Below are positions 17,303 to 27,700 of a stretch of DNA of 64,000 nt, in pieces. Under the pieces are notes generated by a model. That model saw only the letters and a program-made list of their open reading frames with translations, searched no databases and was not told where the DNA came from. The translations under genes were made by a program, and so were the position numbers. Location: NCBI RefSeq assembly GCF_030123365.1, contig NZ_CP126107.1:5107501-5171500 (forward strand), read 5' to 3'. This DNA is from Neobacillus sp. SuZ13. Lineage in GTDB: Bacteria > Bacillota > Bacilli > Bacillales > Cytobacillaceae. Position 1 is the first letter of the stretch. Every line of letters starts with the position of its first letter.

Positions 17303-18190
17303 CTATTTATTAATTCTTACTTCTTGTTCAACAAGCTTTACTAAGTACTCAAGCAATTGCTCCCTAAGTTCCTCTCTGCTTAAAGCCATTTCAATGGTTG
17401 TTTTAATAAAACCAAATTTCTCGCCCACGTCATAGCGGATTCCTTCAAAGTCATAGGCAAATACATCTTGAAAACCATTTAAGCGTTGAATCGCATCTGT
17501 TAGTTGAATTTCGCCGCCTGATCCTGTTTCTTGATTTTCAAGGAGATCAAAAATCTCAGGCGTTAATATATATCTTCCCAAAATGGCAAGATTCGATGGC
17601 GCTAACTCGACGGGCGGCTTTTCAACAAAGTTTCTTACCTCATACATGCGTCCATCTTGCCGGCTCGGATCAATAATCCCGTAACGGTTTGTTTCTTCCA
17701 TTGGAACGGGCTGCACCCCGATAACGGACGAACCTACTTTATCATACATGTTCATTAACTGCTTCAAAGAAGGCACCTTTGCTTGGACAATATCATCCCC
17801 TAATAACACAGCAAATGGCTCATTGCCAATGAACTTTCTCGCACACCAAATCGCATGCCCTAACCCTCTAGGTTCTTTTTGTCTTATGTAATGAATATCA
17901 ACATTCCCAGGCTTACGAACTTCTTCGAGGAGCTCGAACTTCTCTTTACGAGCTAAATTTTCTTCCAGTTCAAATGCGCTGTCAAAGTGATCTTCGATTG
18001 CTCTTTTCCCTTTACCTGTTACGATGATAATATCTTCAATTCCTGATTCGATTGCTTCTTCCACAATATATTGAATCGTTGGTTTATCAACGATTGGCAG
18101 CATTTCCTTAGGCATTGCTTTCGTAGCAGGTAAAAACCTTGTGCCCAATCCCGCTGCCGGAATTATCGCCTTTTTGACTTTACTCATCAT
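17303..18190 (-). CDS. gtaB: UTP-glucose-1-phosphate uridylyltransferase GtaB
   Basis: The 295-residue enzyme makes UDP-glucose for teichoic acid glucosylation and glycolipid anchor synthesis. It shows the nucleotide-binding signature AAGLGTRFLPATKAMPKEML near residue 12, IVDKPTIQYIVEEAIESGI, LLGDDIV, VEKPPVELAPSN and GIRYDVGEKFGFIKTTIEMA. The length equals that of B. subtilis GtaB. GGAGG precedes two adjacent ATG codons; either may be used. A promoter is visible upstream. Its presence between teichoic acid genes points to glucosylated polymers. Confidence 0.95.
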   Translation of the reverse strand: MMSKVKKAIIPAAGLGTRFLPATKAMPKEMLPIVDKPTIQYIVEEAIESGIEDIIIVTGKGKRAIEDHFDSAFELEENLARKEKFELLEEVRKPGNVDIHYIRQKEPRGLGHAIWCARKFIGNEPFAVLLGDDIVQAKVPSLKQLMNMYDKVGSSVIGVQPVPMEETNRYGIIDPSRQDGRMYEVRNFVEKPPVELAPSNLAILGRYILTPEIFDLLENQETGSGGEIQLTDAIQRLNGFQDVFAYDFEGIRYDVGEKFGFIKTTIEMALSREELREQLLEYLVKLVEQEVRINK

Positions 18191-18207
18191 GTGTGCCTCC
18201 TAATCAC

Positions 18208-18237
18208 TATATATAACTATTACATCTTAGTGGTCAA
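18208..18237 (-). promoter_or_regulatory. Promoter candidate for gtaB
   Basis: On the minus strand TTGACC (18232-18237) is 18 bp from TATATA (18208-18213), directly before gtaB and after the preceding coding region. Confidence 0.5.
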
Positions 18238-18259
18238 ATAAAAAGTGGGACTAGTTCAC

Positions 18260-20734
18260 TTACCTTCCTAATACTCGATAAAATGTTTCCATTGCCTTTT
18301 TATTGTATTCTTCTGGGATAAATTCATCAAGTTTATTATTTAATTCATTCCTTGCCATTTGATTAAGCCCATCTGTAAGACCATTAATGCTATTTTCCAC
18401 TAATAATCCATACCGCCCGTTCTCTAATACCGTTCGATTCGCAACAATATCCGTCGCAATAATTTTCATCCCGTGGGTCATTGCCTCTAATAATACCATC
18501 GGTTGTCCCTCATAATGAGAGGATAACACAAAACAATCACATTTTGTCATTAATGGAAACGGATTTTCCAATTGTCCAACTAGAAACACTGACTGTTGAA
18601 GCTGCAAATCTGCAATTAATTTCTCCAAATGCATCCTTAACGGACCTTCACCAATGATATATAGCTTAGAATTTGCGAAACCTTGATGAAACTGAGCAAA
18701 AGCTTTTATTAAGTTATCTTGACCCTTTTCTGGGGATAGCCTCCCCATCGTAACGAAATTTAAGTTATTGGGTAATGGTTCCTGGATACCGACCTTATTA
18801 ATTTCATTATATTGTAAAGTATAATCCTCACTTCCTAATTGGAGGATTTTCTTTGGATTAATCGAGTTCATGGCATAATCAAATTTAAACTCCTCAGCAA
18901 ATTCTGATAGATTATTTCTATTGAGCTCCATTGTTCCTGAAGAAACACTTACAAGCTTGTCAAAGCGGTGATAGACGGAAAATAAACCCCTTAAATTTCT
19001 TCGATGCGGTTTCCGACCATTGATGGCTCGTTCACTATCAGATAGTAAATCATTATGCATATAACATAATTTTTTGTTCGCATTTGCAGCGAGGATATAT
19101 TTAGCCCAATTCAGGCTATATCCACTAAAATCAATTGCATAGTCAAACTTTGTTCTGCCAAAAACCCTCCGAAACTCTCTCCTATATGCGTTTTCAGGGT
19201 ACAACTTTTTGGTAAAGGCAGTATGGGCGCCACTATGATGAATGAATTTATCGCGATAGTCCTCATAAAGGCTATTAACCGCAAAATCATCTCGAAAAAG
19301 GAACCTGGCCTGTTTATTTACTTTTTCGAGATTTTTTAGTATTTCATCAGAGGTGGGTCTATTCATATAGATGCTAACATCATATTTATTAAAATCGATA
19401 TTATCAGTAAGATTTATAAAAGAAGAGGTAATTCCATTATTCCGCAAACCACCTGGATAAATCAGGATCTTCTTTTTATCCGCCTCTAATGGTTGAATGA
19501 CATTTAAAGGTGTTTTACTCTCATTAAAAATGTATTGGACGATTCTGGGTGTTACATTTCCATCGTCATGCGCGGTAAATTTTTCTTTAGCTGCCTGATA
19601 TACCGGCGTATAATCGTCGCTTATTTTTGAGATATCCCGAACTGCCGCTGACACTTCCTGAATCGTAAAAAGAGTAGGTCCTGGCCATTTATCCTCGCTT
19701 AAATAAACGCCACGTTCCTCCTTATATGTTTGATAATCCCAGATATAGAATAAAATAGGTTTATCTGTGACAAGGAAATCAAAAAAGATACTAGAGTAGT
19801 CGGTTATTAAAATATCCACGACACTTAATAACTCATTTGTATCCACTGCATCAGGTATTAATAAATCTTTGATTTCACTAAATTTCCTAGCCTCATTATA
19901 TAAAAATGGATGTACTTTAATGAATACATTATATTCTTCACCCACTCGCTGCTTTAAATAGGACATATCACGTATGATTTGATCCATATCATTTTTCGCT
20001 TTGGAAACACTGTTCCCTTTCCAAGTCGGAGCATAAAGAATGGTCTGCTTGTTTGGATCAATCCTTAGTGCTAATTCTGCTAGGAGTGATTTGAACACAC
20101 CTGGATCAGTATGGTAGGTAGAATCGATTCGTGGGTATCCCTCTTGGATAATTTCCCCATGATAGAGACCTTTAAGTTTGTAACTTTCAAGGAATATATT
20201 GGTGGTATGTTGATTGGGACTTAACAGATAATCAGCACTAAGAAAATTCCTTATGACATTTTGTGATTGTGCTGGATTACCTGGGATATCATATCCCATA
20301 CTTTTAAGTGGTGTCCCATGCCAGGTATTAATATAAACTTGTTCATCTTTAGGGATAAAAAAAGATTGGAAGGTAGAGTTATTTATTAGATATTTACTAG
20401 TTGCTAAACATTTAAGATATTCCTTGGAATGGCGTTTCACAAAGGTGACATTGTTCAGCCCTTTATAGGGTGCCACCACATTATCTATTTCGCCTGAGCT
20501 GTTGATCGACCATATATGTTTGAAATGTTTATATTCAGGGTGATTGACAAGGTATTTAAAGATGGCATAGGGACTATCTGATAAACTCTTTCCATCCCTG
20601 CTCTCATAAAAAATAGTGTCATCCATCACTTTCAATTTTTCATAATATCCTCGATACTGATAACGCCTTCGATGACTTGCCTTTCTAACATAATTATAGA
20701 TTGGTCCAATCATAAACTTTATCCGCTTTTTCAT
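18260..20734 (-). CDS. Bifunctional CDP-glycerol phosphotransferase / GT4 glycosyltransferase (no GW modules)
   Basis: The 824-residue protein has two enzyme halves. Residues about 25-400 form a TagF-type domain: YESRDGKSLSDSPYAIFKYL, INTWHGTPLKSMGYDIPGNP, LYAPTWKGNSVSKAK, IKVHPFLYNEA, ILITDYSSIFFDFLV and WPGPTLF. Residues about 425-820 form a GT-B fold GT4 enzyme: ILIYPGGLRNNGITSSFINL at its N-terminus, then VTMGRLSPEKGQDNLIKAF, LYIIGEGPLR and SSHYEGQPMVLLEAM with the usual two Glu. A 25-residue linker joins the two GT4 subdomains. It could polymerise an alditol phosphate and glycosylate it; this is inference. The ATG at 20734 has GGGAG 12 bases upstream, the same spacing as in the next paralogue. 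It lies 69 bp before gtaB. Confidence 0.85.
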   Translation of the reverse strand: MKKRIKFMIGPIYNYVRKASHRRRYQYRGYYEKLKVMDDTIFYESRDGKSLSDSPYAIFKYLVNHPEYKHFKHIWSINSSGEIDNVVAPYKGLNNVTFVKRHSKEYLKCLATSKYLINNSTFQSFFIPKDEQVYINTWHGTPLKSMGYDIPGNPAQSQNVIRNFLSADYLLSPNQHTTNIFLESYKLKGLYHGEIIQEGYPRIDSTYHTDPGVFKSLLAELALRIDPNKQTILYAPTWKGNSVSKAKNDMDQIIRDMSYLKQRVGEEYNVFIKVHPFLYNEARKFSEIKDLLIPDAVDTNELLSVVDILITDYSSIFFDFLVTDKPILFYIWDYQTYKEERGVYLSEDKWPGPTLFTIQEVSAAVRDISKISDDYTPVYQAAKEKFTAHDDGNVTPRIVQYIFNESKTPLNVIQPLEADKKKILIYPGGLRNNGITSSFINLTDNIDFNKYDVSIYMNRPTSDEILKNLEKVNKQARFLFRDDFAVNSLYEDYRDKFIHHSGAHTAFTKKLYPENAYRREFRRVFGRTKFDYAIDFSGYSLNWAKYILAANANKKLCYMHNDLLSDSERAINGRKPHRRNLRGLFSVYHRFDKLVSVSSGTMELNRNNLSEFAEEFKFDYAMNSINPKKILQLGSEDYTLQYNEINKVGIQEPLPNNLNFVTMGRLSPEKGQDNLIKAFAQFHQGFANSKLYIIGEGPLRMHLEKLIADLQLQQSVFLVGQLENPFPLMTKCDCFVLSSHYEGQPMVLLEAMTHGMKIIATDIVANRTVLENGRYGLLVENSINGLTDGLNQMARNELNNKLDEFIPEEYNKKAMETFYRVLGR

Positions 20735-20874
20735 GTAAACCTGCAACTCCCTTATCAATTCAACTTACTTATTTATTTTTGGTAACTATTTTTTCCATCT
20801 TTAAGTCGTTATATGTAAGTATTGATAATTTCGAAGCATCTGATACTGGTTTTTACCTTTTTTAGAAAAAATAA

Positions 20875-20919
20875 AAAGCAAATGGATTACAGGATGTTTT
20901 CCTGCAACCAATTTGCTTT
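20875..20919 (-). terminator. Terminator of the 4-GW megasynthase gene
   Basis: A long imperfect hairpin starts with AAGCAAAT and ends with ATTTGCTT, its inner part pairing CAGGA/TCCTG. On the minus strand TTTTTATTTTTTC follows. Confidence 0.75.
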
Positions 20920-20925
20920 AAATGT

Positions 20926-23900
20926 TTATTCTAATACCCTATAGAATGTTCCCATTGCTATTTTATTGTACTCTTCTGGAATAAATTCATCCGGGGTGTA
21001 AGCGGGCTCATTTTTAGCCAGTTGATTGAGACCTTTTTCCAGACCCTCAATACTATTTTCTACTAAAAGGCCATATCTTCCCTGTTCTAATACAGTTCGA
21101 TTGGCGACGATGTCCGTTGCGAGAATTTTCATTCCAAGTGTCATCGCTTCTAATAAAACCATCGGTTGTCCCTCGTAATGAGAAGATAATACGAAACAAT
21201 CACATTTTTTCATTAATGCAAACGGATTGTCTAATTGTCCCACGAGGTAAACTGACTCTTCGAGTTTGAGTTCTGTAATTAAATTCTCTAGATCTTTCCT
21301 TAATGGACCCTCACCTAAAAGATAAAGTTTAGAGGTTTTGAAGTTTTTTTGAAAATTCGCAAAGGCTTTAATCAAATTATCTTGACCTTTTTCTGGAGAT
21401 AATCTTCCCATCGTAATGAAATTATAATATTCATTCGATGGCTCAGGGAAAAAAACTTTTCCTTTTTGTATTCCTAAAGTTTTGATGATTTGGAAACAAC
21501 GTTTATTTAACCAGCCAATTTCTTCATTTTCATAGGCAAAATAACAGAATGTTTCATCAAGGGTACTGGCTTCTTTAATAATTGTTACTGTTTTTCCATT
21601 ATACTTTCGTAAATCATTTATTTCCTTCGCACCTTCAAGTCCATTCACTGTCCTCATGATTACATTTTCATCTGCTAAGTTGATCGTAGCTACCCTCTTT
21701 ATTGTCTTTTCTGAAATAATAACCGGTTCCTCAATCATCGAAAAGGCATTTTGATCGAGCCAGCCAATTTTTTTCCCATCATGATAAAAAAAGTAATACG
21801 TCCCTTTTACAGTTTTATTACGTTTCGTCACGATTACTTTTTCACCTTTTAATGCCTGGGCATCGATGATTTTTCTGCAGCCTAAATTAGGATACGGTTT
21901 TGACCATACTTCGTAATCTCCTGGATTTGAAATCATAGCCAGGTCAAATAAGTTCTTTTCCTCTAGTATTCGATGATTGATTATTTGTTTACTCTTTTTT
22001 GAATTAGCCAGTTTATACAGAGATATCTTGATGTTCCCTTTGATTCGTTTCTTATTATCGTACTCTTTAATAATCGACAATGCCGAAGAATCAATCCAGC
22101 CGATGACAGTTCCATTAATTGAAAACCTGTTATAAATTCCCCGCTGCGTTCTAGCCTCTAAATCCACCATAACTTGCACACCTTTATAATCCTTACTTGA
22201 GGAAATTTTTTTAACTCCCTCAATTTTATATGGTTTACTCCAAATATCACGGGCATGTACAAACTTTAAAATGGCTATTTTGTTTACTTGCTTTTCATAT
22301 ATAATTCTGTCGGGTAAAAGTTCAAAACATTCTTTGTCAAGCCAGCCAACAATACGATCTTCGATACTGAATTTATAATAAACATTTGTTTCAACCCGTG
22401 CTTCACGTAATATCGCTACCTCTTTATTTAAAAGGCTATCTGCAGGTGCTAATTTTTCAGCCCCTGTTAACACCGCTGGTCTATTCCAGATAAAATGATC
22501 CTTAGTATTGTTTATAATGGCCCGTGATTGAAAGGGAATATTACTCATTTGCTGATCATTTTGCATACCATTCCTTGAGTGGTCCATTAATTGGCCAATG
22601 CTCTCTTCACTCTCTAGTTTTAAAATTTTTTCAGGATTAATCGAATTCATGACAAAATCAAATTTAAATTCCTCGGCAAATTCCGTTAAATTACTTTTAT
22701 TAAGCTCCATTGTTCCGTGGGAAACACTTACTAGCTTGTCAAACCTATTATAGACAGAAAAAAGTCCTCTTAAGTTAATCCGATGCGGCCGGCGGCCATT
22801 GATGACCTTTTCACTATCTGTAAGTATGTCATTATGCATAAAACATATTTTTTTCTTCGTATCAGATGCGAGCAAGTATTTTGCCCAATACAAGCTGTAA
22901 CCACTAAAGTCTATTGCATAATCAAATTGTGATTTCCCTGAAAATCTTTTGTATTCCCTCCGATATGCATTCTCAGGGTAAAGTCTTTTTGTGACATTAC
23001 TATGTGCCCCTCTATTATGAACAAATTTATCTCGATAGACTTCAAGAAGGCTATATACCGATAATCCATTCCGAAAAAGGAACCTAGCCTTCTTATTTAC
23101 CTTCGCGATATTATTCAATGCTTCTTTCGATTTTGGTGTATTCATAAAAATACTAACATCATACTTAGTAAAATCAATGTTATCGATCAGATTAATAAAG
23201 GATGATGTAATGCCATTGTTCATCAAACCGCCTGGATAAATGAGAATTTTCTTTTTATCCCTGTCTAATTGATTTATGACATTTATTGGCGACTTACTCT
23301 TATTAAATACGTATTGGACAATTCTTGTAGTAACATTACCATCTTCATGTTTTGTGAATTTATTTTTTGCAGCCTGATATACAGACCTATAGTTTTCACT
23401 TATTTTTGAAATCGCTTGAACAGCACCTGCTACTTCTTGGATGGTAAACAGAGTCGGACCTGGTAGTTCGTCATCGGATAAATACATACCTCTTTCTTCA
23501 CGATAATCATCGTAATCCCAGATATAGAATAAAATTGGTTTATTTGTTACTAGAAAATCAAAAAAGATACTCGAATAGTCAGTTACCAAGATGTCCACAA
23601 TGCTTAATAACTCATTCGTGTCCACAAAATCCGGTATTAAGATATCTTTTATTTCGTCAAATTTCCTGGCCTGTTCATATAAAAATGGATGGACTTTGAT
23701 ATATAAGTTATATTCTTCTCCCACTTGATTCCTCAAATAGGTCATCTCACTAATAATTTGAAACATATCATTTTTCGCCTTGGAAACATGGGTCCCTTTC
23801 CAGGTGGGTGCATATAGAATCGTTTGTTTTGTTTTATCAATGGTTAACCCCAATTTAGTTAATAGAGATTTAAACACCTCTGAATCTGTATGATAGGTAA

Positions 23901-24528
23901 GATCGATTCTTGGATAGCCTTCCTGAATAATTTCTCCGTTATAGACACCGTTCAATTTATAGCTATCAAGAAACATGTTTGTTGTATGATCATTGGGACT
24001 TAATAGATAATCCGCACTTAGAAAATTCCTTACCACATTCTGGGAATGTGCTGGATTACCAGGGATATCAAATCCCATGCTTTTAAGGGGCGTTCCATGC
24101 CAAGTATTAATATATACTTGGTCATTTTTAGGAATAAAAAAAGACTGAAAGGTTGAATTATTAATTAGGAACTTACTAGTAGCTAGACACTTGAGATATT
24201 CCTTTGAATTACGTTTTACAAATTTTACATTTTTCAATCCTTTATAATCTGCAATTACCGTTTCTAACTCATTTGAACTATTTATAGACCAAATATGTTT
24301 GAAATGCTTATATTCGGGGTGATGTAAGAGGTATTTAAAGATGGCATATGGACTATCTGTTATACTTTTTCCGTCTCTGCTCTCATAAAAAATAGTATCA
24401 TCAATTACATTTAATTTTTCATAAAACCTTCTATATTGGAAATTTCTGCGATGATTTGCCTTTTTGAAATAATTATAGAGTGGTTCGACGATAAAATTTT
24501 TTCTTCTTTTTAAAACCTTTTTATTCAT
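20926..24528 (-). CDS. CDP-glycerol phosphotransferase / GT4 fusion with four internal GW modules
   Basis: The 1200-residue paralogue of the neighbouring gene has a TagF-type domain at about 25-405 (INTWHGTPLKSMGFDIPGNP, LYAPTWKGTHVSKAK, IKVHPFLYEQA, VTDYSSIFFDFLV), then a GT4 N-subdomain at about 430-640 (ILIYPGGLMNNGITSSF). About 385 inserted residues carry four GW-type SH3-like modules, ending VGWLDKECFELL, IGWIDSSALSII, IGWLDQNAFSMI and IGWLNKRCFQII. The GT4 C-subdomain at about 1030-1195 has ITMGRLSPEKGQDNLIKAF and SSHYEGQPMVLLEAM. No signal peptide or membrane helix is seen, so the protein should be cytoplasmic, which is odd for GW modules. The ATG has GGGAG 12 bases upstream. Its 5' leader resembles that of the gene downstream. 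Confidence 0.85.
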   Translation of the reverse strand: MNKKVLKRRKNFIVEPLYNYFKKANHRRNFQYRRFYEKLNVIDDTIFYESRDGKSITDSPYAIFKYLLHHPEYKHFKHIWSINSSNELETVIADYKGLKNVKFVKRNSKEYLKCLATSKFLINNSTFQSFFIPKNDQVYINTWHGTPLKSMGFDIPGNPAHSQNVVRNFLSADYLLSPNDHTTNMFLDSYKLNGVYNGEIIQEGYPRIDLTYHTDSEVFKSLLTKLGLTIDKTKQTILYAPTWKGTHVSKAKNDMFQIISEMTYLRNQVGEEYNLYIKVHPFLYEQARKFDEIKDILIPDFVDTNELLSIVDILVTDYSSIFFDFLVTNKPILFYIWDYDDYREERGMYLSDDELPGPTLFTIQEVAGAVQAISKISENYRSVYQAAKNKFTKHEDGNVTTRIVQYVFNKSKSPINVINQLDRDKKKILIYPGGLMNNGITSSFINLIDNIDFTKYDVSIFMNTPKSKEALNNIAKVNKKARFLFRNGLSVYSLLEVYRDKFVHNRGAHSNVTKRLYPENAYRREYKRFSGKSQFDYAIDFSGYSLYWAKYLLASDTKKKICFMHNDILTDSEKVINGRRPHRINLRGLFSVYNRFDKLVSVSHGTMELNKSNLTEFAEEFKFDFVMNSINPEKILKLESEESIGQLMDHSRNGMQNDQQMSNIPFQSRAIINNTKDHFIWNRPAVLTGAEKLAPADSLLNKEVAILREARVETNVYYKFSIEDRIVGWLDKECFELLPDRIIYEKQVNKIAILKFVHARDIWSKPYKIEGVKKISSSKDYKGVQVMVDLEARTQRGIYNRFSINGTVIGWIDSSALSIIKEYDNKKRIKGNIKISLYKLANSKKSKQIINHRILEEKNLFDLAMISNPGDYEVWSKPYPNLGCRKIIDAQALKGEKVIVTKRNKTVKGTYYFFYHDGKKIGWLDQNAFSMIEEPVIISEKTIKRVATINLADENVIMRTVNGLEGAKEINDLRKYNGKTVTIIKEASTLDETFCYFAYENEEIGWLNKRCFQIIKTLGIQKGKVFFPEPSNEYYNFITMGRLSPEKGQDNLIKAFANFQKNFKTSKLYLLGEGPLRKDLENLITELKLEESVYLVGQLDNPFALMKKCDCFVLSSHYEGQPMVLLEAMTLGMKILATDIVANRTVLEQGRYGLLVENSIEGLEKGLNQLAKNEPAYTPDEFIPEEYNKIAMGTFYRVLE
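21454..22566 (-). repeat. Four GW-module coding repeats inside a GT4 domain
   Basis: This segment encodes four diverged units of roughly 75-100 residues, each starting near an Ala/Ile-rich strand with an IWNRP or VWSKP-like motif and ending in IGW(L/I)(D/N). Matching units occur three times in the next paralogue and not at all in the shortest one. Boundaries are approximate. Confidence 0.75.
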
Positions 24529-24646
24529 GAAAATCTACAGCTCCCTTACCAGTTCACTTTCTTATAATTTTTTATTAGTTATTCTTACCATCTTTGATGC
24601 TTTATATGTACGGAGCTGACAATCTACTTTTTCTAAACAACAAATA

Positions 24647-24686
24647 AGCAAATCGATGAACAAGTTTCCTTGTCATCAATTTGCTT
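24647..24686 (-). terminator. Terminator of the 3-GW megasynthase gene
   Basis: AAGCAAAT...ATTTGCTT with an inner ACAAG/CTTGT pairing forms a hairpin, followed on the minus strand by ATTTGTTGTTT. It resembles the terminator of the adjacent paralogue. Confidence 0.7.
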
Positions 24687-24706
24687 GTTAAAACTGCCTA
24701 TCATTC

Positions 24707-27700
24707 TTACTGTAATACCTTATAAAATGTATCCATTGCTTTTTGATTATATTCTTCGGGCCGGAAATCGTCAGGTGTATGTTCAAGTTCATTTTTCGCC
24801 AATTGATTGAGTCCTATTTCTAGCCCCTCAACGCTATTATCTACTAATAAGCCATATCTTCCATTTTCCAATACAGTTTGATTCGCAATGATATCAGTGG
24901 CTAAAATCTTCATGCCAAGAGTCATCGCTTCCAATAACACCATCGGCTGACCCTCATAGTGCGAGGAAAGCACAAAGCAATCGCATTTTTTCATAACTTT
25001 AAACGGATTTTCAACCTGTCCAACTAGGAATACCGACTTTTCCATTTTAAGTTCGCCAATTAAGTTCTCTAAATCCTTCCGGAGGAGTCCCTCCCCTAAA
25101 ATGTAAAGTTTAGAATTCGGGAACCCTTGATGAAACCTTGCAAAGGCTTTAATTAAATGATCTTGTCCTTTTTCAGGTGATAATCGACCCATATTTATGA
25201 AATTGTAGTTTTCCTTCACCGGCTCGGGAATGGCTGATTCTTCACTGACAATCTCTGCACCTTCGATAATAGAGAAAGCACGTTCATCCAGCCAGCCTAG
25301 TTGTTTTCCATTGTGATAAAAGAAATAAAATGTCCCGGCTCGAGTTTTATTACTTTTTGTCACAATCACCTTTGAATCTTGTAATTCACTTGCATCCATT
25401 ATTTTTTGGCAGCCAATGTTTGGGTATGGTTTCGTCCAAACGACATAATCATTGGGGTGATCAATAACAGCTAGTTCGTATAGGTTATGTTCTTCCAGCG
25501 TGCGATTGTCCAGTGACTGGATAAAACTTTTATACTTTTGATTATTCACCCTTTTAAAGGCTGAATATTTTACGTTATGCTTGGTGTCTGTATCATACCT
25601 AATTACTAATGCCGAAGAATCGATCCAGCCAATGAGGGTGCCATTGATTGAAAATCGGCTATAGATCCCGTGCTGCGTTCTAGCTTCACAATCGACGTCC
25701 ACTAAAATCCCTTTATAATCCTTACTTGATGATATTTTTTGAATACCTTCTGTTTTATAGGGTTGATTCCAGATATCATTGCCAGACACATTCTGTAGAA
25801 CAGCAGAATTTTTAACCTTTTTTTCGTATAGGATGCTGTCTGGAAGCAATTCTACACAAGCTTGATCAATCCAGCCGATGATCCGTTCTTCCAAACTAAT
25901 CTTAAAAGATACACTTGTGTTGGTTTGAGCTTCCTGTAAAATAGTAACCTCTTTCTTTAACAATCTATCAGCCAGCGCTGTTTTTTTCGCCCCTTCCAAA
26001 CCTACTGGCCGATTCCAGATAAAATAATCTTGTGTTTGATTAATAAATGCTCGGGCTTTGAAAGGGATGTTGCTAATCAGTCCTCCTGCTTGTGAATGGT
26101 CTTTTGAGTGCTCATCGGACTGATCCGCTGCCCCCTCATTGCTTAATGTTAAGATTTTTTCGGTATTAATGGAGTTCATCACGTAATCAAATTTCGATTC
26201 AGCTGCATAGGCCGACAAGTTCTTTTTATTCAGTTCCATGGTCCCAACCGATACGCTGACTAGTTTATCAAAGCGATGATAGACGGAAAAAAGTCCTCGT
26301 AAGTTAATCCGGTGTGGTTTCCTGCCATTAATGGTTCGTTCACTATCTGACAGCAGATCATTGTGCATATAACAGATTTTTTTCTTCGCATCGACAGCAA
26401 GGAGATATTTTGCCCAATATAAACTGTACCCGCTAAAATCGATGACATAATCAAAATGTGACTTTCCAAAAAGTCGTTTTACTTCGCGAAGATAGCCGTC
26501 TTCGGGATAAAGTCTTTTTGTGACATTGCTATGCGCCCCGCGATTATGCACGAATTTATCACGATAAACTTCATCAATACTAAAGACAGCCAGTCCATTT
26601 CGGAAAAGGAATCTCGCTTGTTTATCTACCTTCGCCATATTATGAAGTGTCTCTCTTGAAGTAGGTGTTTTCATAAAAATACTCACATCATACTTCGTAA
26701 AATCAATGTTATCCATCAGATTAATGAAAGAAGAGGTAATCCCATTGTTCATCATCCCGCCTGGATAAATAAGGATTTTCTTTTTGCCGGTGTCGCAATT
26801 TTTGATTACATTTAACGGAGCCTTTTTTCCCTTAAAAATGTATTCAGCGATTCGCTCTGTTACATTCCCATCATCGTAATGGGCAAATCTATGTTTTGTT
26901 ATAAGATATACTTCTTTATAATTATCGCGTACTTTTTCAATATTCTGTACAGCATCTGCCACTTCATTAATCGTAAACAATGCCGGACCTGGCAGCTCGT
27001 CATCTGATAAGTATCGTCCCCTTGTTTCCTTATAATCATCGTAATCCCAGACATAGAAAAGGATGGGATTATCCGTGACGAGAAAATCAAAGAAGATACT
27101 AGAATAATCGGTGATTAAGAGATCAATCACACTTAATAATTCATTCGTGTCGACAATGTCAGGGATTAAGACATCTTTAATCTCCGTAAATTTTCTAGCC
27201 TCTGCAAATAAAAATGGATGAACTTTGATTAATATGTTGTATTCTTTGCTGACCTGTTGTTTTAAATAGGTCATATCCGCAATAATTTGATACATATCAT
27301 TTTTTGCTTTTGAGACATTGGTCCCTTTCCAGGTAGGTGCATACAAAATTGTTTTTTTGGTCCGATCAATTTTCAACCCAATTTTGGCTAAGTAGTCGAA
27401 AAATGGATTTGCTTCCGTATGGAAAGTAAGGTCCATCCTGGGATAGCCTTCTTCAATAATTTCGCCATTATAAATCCCTTTTAGCTTATAACTGTCAAGG
27501 AACATGTTGGTTGTATGTTCATTCGGGCTAATTAAATAGTCGGCACTAAGAAAATTGCGGACAACATTTTGGGAAACGGATGGGTTTCCTGGGATATCAA
27601 ACCCCATACTTTTCAGGGGAGTTCCATGCCAGGTATTGATATAAATTTGCTCATGTTTGCGGATAAAAAAAGATTGAAAGGTAGAATTATTGATTAAGTA

